In this document: piece by piece, positions 21,012 to 32,011 of the stretch
Layout: each line of letters starts with the position of its first letter
Position numbering within the stretch: the first letter of the stretch is position 1
NCBI GenBank assembly: GCA_007922305.1
Contig: ML677386.1
Coordinates: 13,497,830 to 13,561,829 of the forward strand
Direction: 5' to 3'
Length of the DNA: 64,000 nucleotides
Source of the DNA: Dermatemys mawii
Taxonomy: Eukaryota > Chordata > Testudines > Dermatemydidae
Program-made: the position numbers and the translations under genes
The notes under the pieces: model-generated
Told to the model about the DNA's origin: nothing
Seen by the model: only the letters and a program-made list of their open reading frames with translations
The model's database searches: none

Positions 21012-23350
21012 TAATTTTTATTTGCGCTACCTTATTTATACCAAAATAACTGAGTCTATTTCTGTAGATTTAAGTCTAACTTTATTCCCGTATGATCTTT
21101 GAAAAACATTTATAGCTATATTACTTATATCAAATTCCTCTGGGTCAATTCTTTCCTTTAACAAAGAGTATGTTATGTGATGACTTAGTGGTTTTGGGGA
21201 TGTTATGTAGTCTATCCATTGTGCAGTATGTATATAAAACATAAAGGTTTTTCTTTACGATATAACTATATGTTGTTATAACATCATTTTGTTGTGTTGG
21301 TAAAACTAGAAATTATAATCTAAGTAGTAAAGACTAAGGCACAAGGTTCTAAGATCAAACCCCTGTCTGCAAGGAAGCACAAGATGCAGTAAGGCTGACT
21401 CATTTTATTTTGCTGTGGTTTCATGGACAGGTGGTTTTTTGTCTTTTTGTGTGTTTGTTTTTTTGTGTCTTTGTGTGTTTGGTTTTTTGTGTTTGTTTTT
21501 GTATTTAAGTGAAATGAAGAAAAAAATAGATTTTTTCCACTTTAGGTTGCTTTAGTTTCACAAGAAAGCTCTTAAAATACCTGAACATCTACACAAGGTT
21601 TTAGATTTATTTTATTTACATTTCTCAAAACCTGGTCATGTCACACACTTAGTTTACTCAGTCAAATATCCTTCTAGTTTTGTATAATTACTTCCATAAT
21701 TGGATTTAATTTATTAGCTTCTACTTCGGTGAGAAATTCATTTTGTCCCCTTGTTTTCCAGCTATACTAGCATTTCATCATTGCAATAAATAGCATTAAA
21801 AGTAATGTTCTAACAGATATACTCAGTTTGAGACCCGCGAGGTGCAAGTTACTCTTTAATGTGTCTTCTGTGGCTCTTTGTGGCACATGGTATAAAAACA
21901 GTGTGATTTAATTAATAACCAGTCTAAGTTAGTAATCAGTTGGGGTGGTTTTACAATGATATTAATCAATTGTAGATGAAAAAACAATGATGCACATTTT
22001 GCTGTGAGAATTATATATATGATAAAAATAGTAAATGAAACAATTCATATGATGATGGCTCTTTGGGGTAATGTTGATTGCTAATTTGGCTCCTGAACCA
22101 CTGAGATCCGAGTATCACTGTGCTAGACGGTACCAGCTACGTTTTTAGGGTTTGATTCTATGCTGCAACTCCAGGAAGAGCAGACCAAAGGAAAAGGACT
22201 CCAGGGTATCCCGTAATCTATGCAGTGTGTGTATTCCCCCATCCAACCCCAGTACATCTCCTACACTTGGATTTGTGATGGGGAAACATAGGGCTGATTA
22301 TAGTGGCCCTACAGTATGCCTATGCAGGGAAGTTCTTCTCTAGACCAGTTGACTGTATATTTGAGGCCCCTAGTTGCTGCCAGAACAGGGCACAGAATCT
22401 GTCCTTTTTGTCTCAATATCTTCCATACTCTGAATGTCTTAGTCTCCTGTCTTTCATCTGTGTAATTCCTGACTTCCTTCTGATAAAGTCTGCATGGAGA
22501 ACCAGAGCCTGCTGATCTCTCTGGTGGCATTGAATTTTCAGCAGTGGCTCAAGAAGATCCTCTTAATGTGAATTGAAAACAATGATCGACAAACTGCAGA
22601 AATTAGAAAAATAATAGGACAGATACTGGCAGCAGCTAGTAGACATATATTTTAGCTTGGCAACAGGTATGTTATTTGGAAATTGGTGTTTTAAATCAAA
22701 GGTATTACTTTTTCTAAAACCAGTTTTGAATTTGCTATTAACACCGTAGGCCATGTTAAACATTCCCTTATTTTGTGAGAAGTTCCAGTGAAATCCAGTT
22801 ACTTTCACAGTGTGCACAGATGGTACCATTGAACTATTAATTGTACTCCTCTATTGTCCTGAGAGGAGACATGTGATGAAGAACCTAATGGCTTAAGTAA
22901 AGGATGAAAAATGATACAACATAAGAGTACTCCTTTTAAATGTTGTAAAAAGGGTATAATAATGTATGGGACACTGTGCTTTCTCATGACTCTGTTTACA
23001 ATTGCAGTTTCGCCATTTCAGACACTAGCTTCTGCCTCCGTTCCTAGCTCTAGCTAATAAATCTGAACTCAAAACGCTACTGGGGAAGGGAGGGAAGTTC
23101 GCAAGCCAAAATTCTTACCAACTGGCATCTCATGTATTGCCTTTCTATATGACATCTTCTGTGAATCCAAAACTCTTCCTCTTTAATGACTCAAGGCTTA
23201 GTAAGCCTGAGCTCATTGATTGTAAGTGTCACAAATAATGAAGGATAGCATATACAGGTAGCAGAATATTTTGCCTTGTTTTCTTCCAAAACTACCAACT
23301 CTTTAATGATTATTAATTAAACTTACTGAGTATTCAAGAGAATCATGACT
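21012..23350. other. No identifiable gene; T/G-rich low-complexity patch
   Basis: A T- and G-rich low-complexity run lies at 21428-21510, made of 'TTTTTGTGTGTTTG'-like units. The remainder is AT-rich. Open frames such as 22563-22829 minus (88 codons) lack motifs. No repeat family is recognised. Confidence 0.45.
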
Positions 23351-24056
23351 GGCTAAGCAGCAGTTCTGCAGAAAAGGACTTGGGGATTACAGTGGACAAG
23401 AAGCTGGATATGAGTCAGCAGCATGCCCTTGTTGCCAAGAAGGCCAATGGCATATTGGGCTGTATTAGTAGGAGCATTGTCAGCAGATCGAGGGAAGTTA
23501 TTATTCCCCTCTATTCGACACTGGTAAGGCCACACCTGGAATATTGCATCCAATTTTGGTCCCCCCACTACAAAATGGAGGTGGACAAATTGGAGAGAGT
23601 CCAGTGGAGGGAAATGAGAATGATTAGGGGGCAATGACAGATGACTTAAGAGGAGGGGCAAGGGAACTGGGTTTATTTAGTCTGCAGAAGAGAAAAGTGA
23701 GAGAGGATTTGATAGTAGCCTTCAATTACCTGAAAGGGGGTTCCAGAGAGGATGGAGCTAGGCTGCTAGGCTCTTCTCAGTGAAGGCAGATGACGGAACA
23801 AGAAGCAATGATTTCAAGTTGCAGTGGGGCATGGGGTTATAGGTTGGATATTAGAAAACACTATTTCCCGAGGAGGGTGTTGAAGCACTGGAATGGGTTA
23901 CCTGCGGAAGTGGTGGAATCTCCATCCTTAGAGGTTTTTAAGGTCTGGCTTGACAAAACCTTGGCTGGGAAGATTTAGTTGGTGTGGTCTTGCTTTGAGC
24001 AGGGGATTGGACTAGGTGACTTTCTGAGGTCTCTTCCAACCCTGATATTCTATGTG
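23351..24056 (+). mobile_element. CR1 LINE, 3' part of ORF2 and UTR
   Basis: A 5'-truncated CR1 copy. It begins in the C-terminal part of ORF2, at '[20 protein letters not shown]', and continues through '[20 protein letters not shown]' and '[16 protein letters not shown]'. A frameshift follows. The next frame carries the 3'-most coding block with '[20 protein letters not shown]' and then the UTR, ending CCAACCCTGATATTCTATG. This part of ORF2 lies downstream of the catalytic reverse-transcriptase motifs. The copy is fairly young by its clean alignment to the family pattern, but it is disabled. Confidence 0.95.
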
Positions 24057-24629
24057 TTTCTTTTGAAACAGAATTGCTTACTCACAATGCATCATAAACT
24101 AATTCTTTCTCATATAAAAGGAGTCCCTTTAGAGACTGGTACTCACTCTTTTCTGACATCTTCTATAAGCCTTCCAAATGGTTTACTTTTGTCTAGGGGT
24201 GTGAGAATAATTCATAATTGTCAATTTACTTAATCTTTCACTAGTTCACAAACAAATCAGTGTTTTTGCATGTTGTTTGCAAGAATAATTCTCGGTAGAT
24301 GGCTTGTTCATGAGAAGTTCATTGTGAGTGATTTAAATACAAACACAAAGCAAAACTTTGGTTTGGGGCACTGGAGGGTACTTGAACACAGTTTGATATA
24401 AAATACAATCATAACTGTACTATAAAAAGTGTCTATAAACGTACTATAAAAAGTACACCAAATATCACAGATTATACTAGCAGAGTCCACTGTACGAGGT
24501 TTCTATATCTTAGAATTTCAGGCATTTAAGGTTCCAGAATAACATTTCCAAAGGATTGAAAACATGTCAGAGTAAAAACAATAGTATTTAGTTTAGTATC
24601 TTAAAGTATTGGCAACTTTGCATGTTTTT
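24057..24629. other. No identifiable feature
   Basis: AT-rich DNA. There is a short direct repeat at about 24418-24460 ('GTACTATAAAAAGTGT' and 'GTACTATAAAAAGTACA' type) but no named element. Confidence 0.45.
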
Positions 24630-24737
24630 ACGTGTGTGTGTGTGTGTGTATGTATGTGTATATATATGTATATGTGTGTGTGTGTGTTTATATATATATG
24701 TGTGTGTGTGTGTTTATATATATATGTGTGTGTGTGT

Positions 24738-24797
<60 letters not shown>

Positions 24798-24904
24798 TAT
24801 TACAAATATGATGATAATATAATTTCTTGGCTTCAGGCTGTGGAGAAAAGCTTGAAAAGGTGACTGAAGCATATCCTGAAGGCTCAAACCCAAGTAAAAA
24901 GCCA
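24630..24904. repeat. Compound GT/TA microsatellite and 97 bp flank (copy 1)
   Basis: Alternating (GT)n and (TA)n blocks, repeating a 'GTGTGTTTATATATATATGT' module, run to a long (TA)n tract ending near 24794. The unique flank at 24808-24904 is repeated on the other side of the gap with 3 mismatches in 97 bp. Open frames across this tract are artefacts of the dinucleotide repeat. Confidence 0.95.
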
Positions 24905-25004
24905 NNNNNNNNNNNNNNNNNNNNNNNNNNNNNNNNNNNNNNNNNNNNNNNNNNNNNNNNNNNNNNNNNNNNNNNNNNNNNNNNNNNNNNNNNNNNNNNN
25001 NNNN
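24905..25004. other. Assembly gap, exactly 100 N
   Basis: A run of exactly 100 N, the conventional placeholder for a gap of unknown size. It sits between two copies of the same microsatellite and flank, so the real sequence may contain only one copy. Confidence 0.99.
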
Positions 25005-25096
25005 TATGTATATGTGTGTGTGTGTGTTTATATATATATGTGTGTGTGTGTTTATATATATATATGTGTGTGTGTGTTTTTATATATATATATATA

Positions 25097-25132
<36 letters not shown>

Positions 25133-25223
25133 ATATTATAATTTATTGGCTTCAGGCTGTGGAGAAAAGCTTGAAAAAGTGACTGAAGCATATCCTGAAG
25201 GCTCAAACCCAAGTAAAAAGCCA
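25005..25223. repeat. Compound GT/TA microsatellite and 97 bp flank (copy 2)
   Basis: This repeats the module order of 24666-24904: TATGTATATG, (GT)n, 'TTTATATATATATG', (GT)n, then (TA)n, then the flank 25127-25223. The flank differs from copy 1 at three positions (A/T, C/A and G/A) and repeat numbers differ. This is the pattern of two alleles or two reads of one locus placed in series. Confidence 0.9.
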
Positions 25224-26539
25224 TTAAAAATCATTATTTTGTTTTTCTTTTTCCTTTTTTAGTATGTGTGAGGGTTTTCCTTTTCCTTTTTCTAAGTACA
25301 AAAATAAATGACAGTTACATGGGTATATAGAATGGAAAACACCATTTTATATTCTGAGCACTTTTCAGTCAACAACTATACTGAGACTTATTTCATACAG
25401 GCCACTGTGGGATATTAGATAGTGATAACTTTAGATAACTACTGACTTGGGTTAGTTTTAAACTGATAAGTCAGAGGTGGAAGACTTCACATCCCATAAT
25501 CAGTGTCTTAAGCTATCTGATACCCACAGAAGATTTTGATTTATATAGTTATCAAAAGAAGAAAAACTAAAAGAGGAGCTTCAGTGGGGTTCTGAGGTAC
25601 TGCACAGTTGCTATGATGTACCAGGTAATGGGGACCCATGTTATATAATTGCTTTACAGAAAATTAAAGCCACAAGGAACATCAAATGATGATGGAATCA
25701 TCATAATGAATGATAATGTATTAATATTTCCATCAATTCAGAGTGGCAAAATTGATTGGCAGTACTCTGTAATTCCTGTATAATTATTTCTGAGAGATCA
25801 TTGTTGTGTTAAAATGGAATTTCTTTCCAAAAGAATGCATAATATTAGATCTTCAGTAAGTGCATGGTCTGTTTTTTGTATCTATGCTATTGTAATTACT
25901 TTAGTAATATTGTTGTTTACTGCTTAAGCCCTCTGCTGCTTGAATTACTGTAATTTCTTTGGAAAACAAGATAACCAGGTAATTATAAGTTGTTTCTACA
26001 AAATTACAGTTTGGACAATAATGAATCATAAATTTTAACACGTTTGGAAGAACAGTATAGGAAATGAAGTTGGTGATGCTGCAGAAAAATTCTGAATGAT
26101 TTATTGGTTAAAATCGTCCATTGTAAGCTGTAACTGATTCATTCTCTGTTAAACTTAAGAAATAAGATTTTTAAAGAACTTTACACTGAAAGAATAGCGT
26201 AACTCTTTCATAAGCTCTATAGTTCTCTATTAATGAATTGCAAACAAAGTTTTTAGTGACATATTAAAAAAGTGAGTTCATGTGACTGATTGACAAATTA
26301 TCAAACAACAACAAAAACTGATGTTTGGATCAAGCACTGGTCCCTATGTGTATTCCACTCTGAGTACAGCCTGAGCCTTGAAAATTGTTGCTAGCAGTGT
26401 GTGGTGTTGTGTACCTACCCACTTCACTTCCTTGTGCTCCGACCTGAAGGTGTAAGGGGTTCTGTTTATAAGTCGCCTCTACGATTCCTTTGTATCACTT
26501 CATGGTCTGAGATGGAACCTCTTCTGTGTTCACAAAGTT
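25224..26539. other. No identifiable feature
   Basis: AT-rich DNA without open frames of note or a recognisable repeat. Confidence 0.5.
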
Positions 26540-27930
26540 AACCTTCAGCACTTTCCTGTGAATATTCTTTGAGTGATTGCAGATATCCATTCTACTGTAG
26601 GCATGTGCATGCCTTGTGCACAGGTGTCAGATTTTTTTTCCATCAGCAGTACCCATCAGGATGGCTTTAGCGCTCTCAGTTGCTATGCACCACTATGCCC
26701 TGGTATAATGGTGTGGAGCTGCCCCCGGCCTCCCTCAGCTCCTATTTACTGCCTGTGATGGATGTTGGAATGATCTCAGACTACATTATTCAAGTACTTC
26801 CCTCACCTTTCTGTAAATAGTTGCAGTTAATTGTTGTTAGTTGGTTCGTTGAGTAAATTAGTGGTAGGTTTTCCTTTTTTGTGTCCTTTGGGACCATTTC
26901 TTTTCATTTAGAACCAGCCTAGGAAAGGGAAGGATGCTTCACTCCCCAGGGTTCAAGTCCTGAGGGATATGCTCAAAGCTCATGACTGTCAGTGATCCTC
27001 ATCTGACCTGCCTGAAGTACATGGGTGAGGTCCATATTAGTGAAAAGTTTCACATCTGCAAGTGCTTCAAACCCCACTACAAGACGAATACAGCAGTGAG
27101 GCTGAAGTGCTTGCTTATGGATGCAGCAATTTCAATCATCAGATGAGGAGAGAGCCCCAAGTACTTCAGCACTGGTAGAGTACTCCACCAGATGTATCTG
27201 TAGCTCTATGGTCCCAATCCCTGGTACCAAAGAAGAGAGATGGACCTTCCTCAGGCTTAGTGTCTCGTTCTTCCATCTTGCTTCTGAGTCAAGATAGGGT
27301 CAAGAACTCTGCAAACTGTGTGGCAGAAGGAGACACCCCAAGAGCTTTGCCTATTGAGAGGGTTTCTTGCCTCCGGAGCTTGTGGCAGGTCTCTTAAGGC
27401 TGTCCCCTGTGAGACATCTGAGGAGCTAACGATCAGTGCTGCTGACTACTATCCCAGAGGCATATGCAGCAACAAGAGACTTGCTTAGCCTCTCTGTACT
27501 GATTTCATCATCAGGGGAAACCATCCAACCACTTCTTGCCCCAGCGGTTCAACCTCACCACACTGAGACCCCTCAGTACCATTGTCTAGACCTCCTCTCA
27601 AATCAGTTTTTTTTAGAGGAAAATCTTCCTGGATTTCTCTGGTACCGCCATGCCTGGGTCTCAGGTGCAATCTGTAGCAGCACCTCCACTGTCTGAAACT
27701 TCTGACTCCTCGTCCTTGGACCCAGAAGTGCTGCCTTCTGTATCCTGACTAGGACATAATGCTTACAAGGTCATCTGGGCCATCGACAATGCAGCATCCC
27801 CAACATTGGCCTTTCCCTCGGGGCAATGACCTGGAGAAAGATGGATCTCCAGTACATACTAGTGGTCAAAATGTGTTGTAGGCAGGATTCTGAAGTAAAT
27901 TCCCTTCAATATGCCAGGATCATCATTTGT
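26540..27930 (+). mobile_element. DIRS-like retrotransposon relic, 5' leader and gag-like region
   Basis: The leader carries blocks I associate with turtle DIRS-type (tyrosine recombinase) retrotransposons: 'ATGCCTTGTGCACAGGTGTC', 'TATGCACCACTATGCCCTGG' and 'GAGCTGCCCCCGGCCTCCCT'. Downstream, 26949-27146 reads in one frame with a single internal stop at 26961-26963. It gives GICSKLMTVSDPHLTCLKYM followed by a segment ending HICKCFKPHYK, a Cys-rich gag-like pattern. No reverse transcriptase or recombinase is present, so only the 5' part survives. Both ends are approximate and the family name rests on recollection. Confidence 0.55.
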
Positions 27931-28389
27931 TGTTTTTTTGGAGGACTGAACAAGTTTACTTAGAGCCAAGATGGTAGTCCTGCTACATCTCTTGGATATA
28001 TCTGCTTTCAGGTTATGTAACCATTTGTGTAACTGTTTGATATGATTTGAACCAGGATAACTTTGATATTCTGCTCCAAATAACAGAGAGAGCCAAGCAA
28101 GGAAAGGCAGTGGCTATATCAATCCCTAAATGTGCAGTGTTTCACCAGATTTCACTTCAATGGGAATTAAAATCAGCAGAGGGTTGTGTGGCTGAATCAT
28201 ATGCTGTTCTTTGAAAAGGTTCTGATTTGTGGTTTTGGGTTGCTGTTAGCGTCCTTCAGTCATCAAGCGTGGTATTTTTAGAAGCATACAGTTTTGACCT
28301 AATCCAGTCCTCATTGAAGTCAAATGTAAAATTCCCAGTTTAGGCCTATGCTAACGTCTTTTGAAAATCTTAGAACAGTGACTCTTTTA
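27931..28389. other. No identifiable feature
   Basis: AT-rich sequence between the DIRS-like relic and the MITE. No frame or repeat is recognised. Confidence 0.45.
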
Positions 28390-28684
28390 GGGTACGTCTA
28401 TACTACCTGCCAGATCGGCAGGTAGTGTTCAATGTAGTGGGGATAGATTTATCGTGTCTCTAGACCCGATAAATTGATCCCCGAATGTGCTCCCTGTCAA
28501 CTCCGGTGCTCCATCTCTGCAAGACAAGAAAGCAGAGTCGACGGGGGAGTGGCAGCGGTCGATTCACCACTGTGAGGATGGCTAGGTAAGTCAATCTAAG
28601 ATACTTCGACTTCATCTATGGTATTCACATAGCTGAGGTTGTGTATCTTAGGTCGACCTCTCCCCCCAAGTGTAGACCAGCTTT
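28390..28684 (+). mobile_element. Harbinger-like MITE with two palindromes (copy 2)
   Basis: The ends GGGTACGTCTATACTAC and GTGTAGACCAGCTTT are the inverted GTCTACACTAC-type termini. The first hairpin has perfect 10 bp arms, ACTACCTGCC (28402-28411) and GGCAGGTAGT (28417-28426), around AGATC. Immediately inside lies a second palindrome, GGGGATAGATTTATCG (28439-28454) against CGATAAATTGATCCCC (28467-28482), matching at 14 of 16 positions. The remainder matches the copy at 4038. There is no coding capacity. Superfamily assignment is tentative. Confidence 0.8.
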
Positions 28685-29239
28685 GAGACATAGTTATGGA
28701 CCCTTTATGTTCATATGAGTCTGTTTTATTTAGTATATAACTCAGAGCAGAGGTTCGTCCTTCTTGAAATGGGCCTGCTTGGTTATGATTTAACTCTCCT
28801 ACTTTGACTTTTCCAGGGACACTCACAGAATTCTGCCATCTGGCTAGTATAGACAATCATAAAAGGATCTGGATATCTGGTAGAACTGTCATTACCACTG
28901 AGTTAACAATAAAGACAAACCTCAGAAAGTGGGGAAGAGGAGACTTAACGTTATGCAGCATATGCAGTCTTTGGACCTCATTCTTGGGTATAGTCAAGTT
29001 ATACTCAATGCAGGACTCACTGCTATAGCTTCCCAATTCCCCAGTTTGCTCCCCCAGAATCAGTTAGAGACTCTTACAGCCAATTTGCTAGCAGGAACAG
29101 GTAGAGCATAAAAATGTTTATGGCTTAAACTGATGTGCTGTGGGGGTTGCAAGCAACATTTGGGTCAGGGTAAGAATACTACCTATTCAAGCAAGTCTAT
29201 TGCTGTTCACCTATGCCTGGTTACTCAATCTCTTACTAT
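28685..29239. other. No identifiable feature
   Basis: Short overlapping frames (86 codons at 28596-28856 minus, which starts inside unique DNA and ends in the MITE; 74 codons at 28804-29028 plus) carry no motif. I see no repeat. Confidence 0.45.
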
Positions 29240-29455
29240 CTTACTATCAAATGTATCTACATTTGAGCTTGGAGGTCTGATTACCAGCTTGCATAGAAGT
29301 ATCTGTGCTAGCTTTGCTTAAGTTAGCAAGCTAAAAATAGCAACGTAGCCAAGGGCAACATAGGCAGCAGCATGGGCTAGCTGCCCCAGTATGTACCAAC
29401 CTGGATCCCCTGAGTATCACACCTCCCAGCTTAAATGTAGACATATCCCAAGACT
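29240..29455. mobile_element. MITE-like repeat ending in GTAGACATA
   Basis: The element begins near 'TGTATCTACATTTGAGCTTG' and ends 'AGCTTAAATGTAGACATATC', giving inverted ends of the form TCTACATTTGAGCT and AGCTTAAATGTAGA. The interior 'GCTAGCTTTGCTTAAGTTAG' and 'AGCAAGCTAAAAATAGCA' matches a repeat I associate with turtles. No target duplication was resolved. Confidence 0.6.
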
Positions 29456-29544
29456 TCCAAAGGCCTTTGTAATTGTAAAGCAGAGCCATGTTTGCAAAAT
29501 ACTCTTTATACTGTGTGAACTGGTATGGAAAGAAAAGTGAAGAG

Positions 29545-31160
29545 CAGGGGTCACCAACCTTTCAGAAGTGATGTGCCAAGTCTTCATTTATTATCTCTAA
29601 TTTTAGGTTTCACGGGCCAGTAATACCTTTTCATGTTTTTAGAAGGTCTTTCTCTATATATAATATACAACTAACCCATTGTTGTATGTAAAGTAAATAG
29701 GGTTTTTAAAATGTTTAAGAAGCTTCATTTAAAATTAAATTAAAATGCAGATCTTATCAGTTTAGTATGACCCTTGCCCTAGCTTTTCCTTGCTGGGTTT
29801 TCCGATGTCTGACATGTATTTGGATACTTTAAGCTGCACACAGACTTCTGAGTGATCAGTTGTTAATCTGCTCCGAGAGGGACAGATTTCATGTGTGAAA
29901 ATACCTGTTTACATAGGTATGTGGATACAAATGCTGAAAGCATTGCAAACACAGTTTTCTTCAGACAGTTAAATTTCACTGCCAGGGTTGTCCAGCAGAT
30001 CAGAATAGAGGGCCAATGATGCTTCCTCGGTAGCTTTAAGTGCGCTCTGCAGTTCTCCATACGTTGTCCACAGTTCTGAACTTTTTAACTGAATGAGCTG
30101 CATTTTGAAATCTTTAACACCCAGGCACTGAAATACAGACAAATCCAAGTTGGTTTAATTGAACTTTTCCGGTTTAATTAGAAAAGAAAACACTGGGCCA
30201 AATCGCTGGAATTCTTGAAATCTGTCAGAAAATTCTGATTCCAGTTCTTGCAGGTACATTCCAATCTCATTGAGACTGATGGTGCAACATGTAGATAGCT
30301 CTTTTTTATGTGTTGCAAGTAGCAGAAAGTCGAAGTTTAGACAATCCCGAGAAAAAACTGCTCGTTTTACAACAAATGCCTTCCAGGTTTCATATGGATC
30401 CTGAATCATTTGCCCTGCACCCTGGAAATGGAGGTTGAGTTCATTTAGATGAGCAGTGATATCAGTTAGAAATATGAGCTTATACAACCATTTGTCATCA
30501 TCCAGTTTGGGGTAGTTTTGTCTTTTTTTCCGACAAAAAGGCTTTGATTGCATCAAAACAGTTTACAAAGCATACCAAAACCTTGCCACAAGTTAGCCCC
30601 AAATGTTGTTGTGAAATGAAGTGAATGGACATCTAACTTTGCTTTCTTAGGAGCTGACATTTTGTCAAATGTACCCCTCAACTTACAATGGGGGAAAAAA
30701 TCACGACAGATGGAATGCACAACATCAAATGCCATGTGCTATTTTGTGTGATGTGATAGTGATGTAAGCAGCAAATCAGGACTTAAAAATATCCCATTCC
30801 AGTGCCTCTGTATTAATTTTTAAGGTGGGGATGCTGAGCTGCGCCCCCTCTTGCTTTTGTCTGTCCCTCACTGCCTCACGATGGGACCAGTGGTCCACAG
30901 CTGGGGGCGGCTGAAGAGCCCTGGAGTGGCAGCTGGGACCCCAGGATGGCAGCAAAGTGCCCAGGACCAGTGGCCAGACCTGGGACCAGCAGCAGGCTCA
31001 GTGGGGGCTGCCGGATGGGACCCCAGGGGGCTGGTGGTAGGACTCCATGAGAGTAGCAGAGCCCCCGGGACCGGTGGCCAGGACCCAGGCAGTGCGAGTG
31101 CCACTAAAAATCATCTCCCGTTCTGCCTTTGGCATGCGTGCCATAGGTTGCTGACCCCTG
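29545..31160 (-). mobile_element. hAT transposon (1.6 kb) with transposase remains
   Basis: The termini are CAGGGGTCACCAACCTTTCA at the left and CCATAGGTTGCTGACCCCTG at the right. The flanks GTGAAGAG (29537-29544) and GTGTAGTG (31161-31168) match at 6 of 8, consistent with an aged 8 bp duplication. The interior encodes a decayed transposase on the minus strand. Next to the 5' (right) end is a GC-rich segment, 30830-31110, whose long frames on both strands are compositional by-products. The MITE at 60797-61095 is made of the two ends of this element. Confidence 0.93.
29780..30735 (-). pseudogene. hAT transposase pseudogene (GTF2IRD2/Charlie-like group)
   Basis: Three minus-strand segments in different frames run in order. 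30735-30553 gives a short N-proximal piece. 30556-30155 (133 codons) contains DDDKWLYKLIFLTDITAHLN followed by ELNLHFQGAGQMIQDPYETW, the conserved L-x-D-I-T-x-H-L-N-x-L-N block of hAT transposases related to those domesticated in GTF2IRD2 and ZBED proteins. 30060-29863 contains AFVSTYLCKQVFSHMKSV, which is the hAT dimerisation-domain motif S-T-Y-x-C-E-Q-x-F-S-x-M-K with the Glu changed to Lys. The BED finger and N-terminal catalytic part are missing. Frameshifts and internal stops make it non-functional. Confidence 0.85.
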
Positions 31161-31168
31161 GTGTAGTG

Positions 31169-31743
31169 TGTGTGAACAGTGCTTTGGAATGGTCAGTCAT
31201 GAAACTGTTTTTCAAGAAATTGAATGTTAAGAAACCAGAAGATGAGTTTATAACTGCAATTTTTTACACTAATAAATACTTCTTAATAACATAAAATTTT
31301 GTGCATAACAATTGAAAAAGTGAACTTTTTAAGGATTGGTAGTCTAATGAATCAACACTCCAGTCCCAAATCTATCCTCTTGAGTTAAGAGAATAGAAGC
31401 TCATAAGTTTCTCTGACATCTATTTGCTCTTCCAGCTGTGGGTTGAGGCAGCTAATTTGATGCAGTATTTTTTGATGCTGTATTATTTTATTCAGATCCT
31501 TTTTTTAAAAAAAGAAAAGGAGCTGCATGTTGGGGCTGCCCAGGTTTAGAATGTTCCTTTTTAAAATGTTTCTATCATACCTAGGTACTGAAGCCCAGAT
31601 GGTATGTTCACTATGCAGTAAGAGGAATATGGAGAACTCTTCTCCAAAGGAAAACAGAAAAAAGATTTTAAAAAGGATTACATTACAAAACGTACAGAAC
31701 TTTGTTCTTGGAATCAGTAGGGCATGGAGTGAAACTTAAGCAG
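31169..31743. other. No identifiable feature
   Basis: AT-rich DNA between two transposons. The 70-codon frame at 31527-31739 has no motif. Confidence 0.45.
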
Positions 31744-32011
31744 TTGTCTATACATACAGTGCTGCAGTGTCGCAGCTGCACCAGTGCAACTGTGCTGCTG
31801 TAGTGCTTTAGCAAAGATGCTGCCACACCGATGGGAGAGCTTCTGCCATTGACATAGTTAATCCACCTCCCTTGAGAGGTGAATGCTGTGTTAAAGGGAG
31901 AAACACTACCTTTGACATAGTGCTGTTTACTCAAGGGATTAGGTCGGTATACCATACTCCCGTACGTGATGTAATTATGCTGATGTAATTTGTAGTGTAG
32001 ACTTGGCCTAA
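31744..32011. mobile_element. Harbinger-like MITE of a second subtype
   Basis: The left end 'TTGTCTATACATACAGTGCT' and the right end 'TTTGTAGTGTAGACTTGGCC' carry the same terminal GTCTACACTAC theme. The interior differs from the 4038 and 28390 copies: 'GTTAATCCACCTCCCTTGAG' and 'GGGATTAGGTCGGTATACCA'. Remnants of internal palindromes are visible ('GATGGGAGAGCTTCTGCCAT'). No coding capacity. Confidence 0.75.

Noticed and set aside
24609..25224. Open frames of 84-178 codons across the GT/TA tracts and the gap
   Set aside because: They are artefacts of dinucleotide repeats and Ns; the peptide is a Y-I/H-T-H-T alternation.
30851..31294. 147-codon plus-strand frame
   Set aside because: It runs through the GC-rich end of a hAT transposon and out through its terminal repeat into flanking DNA; no homology pattern.
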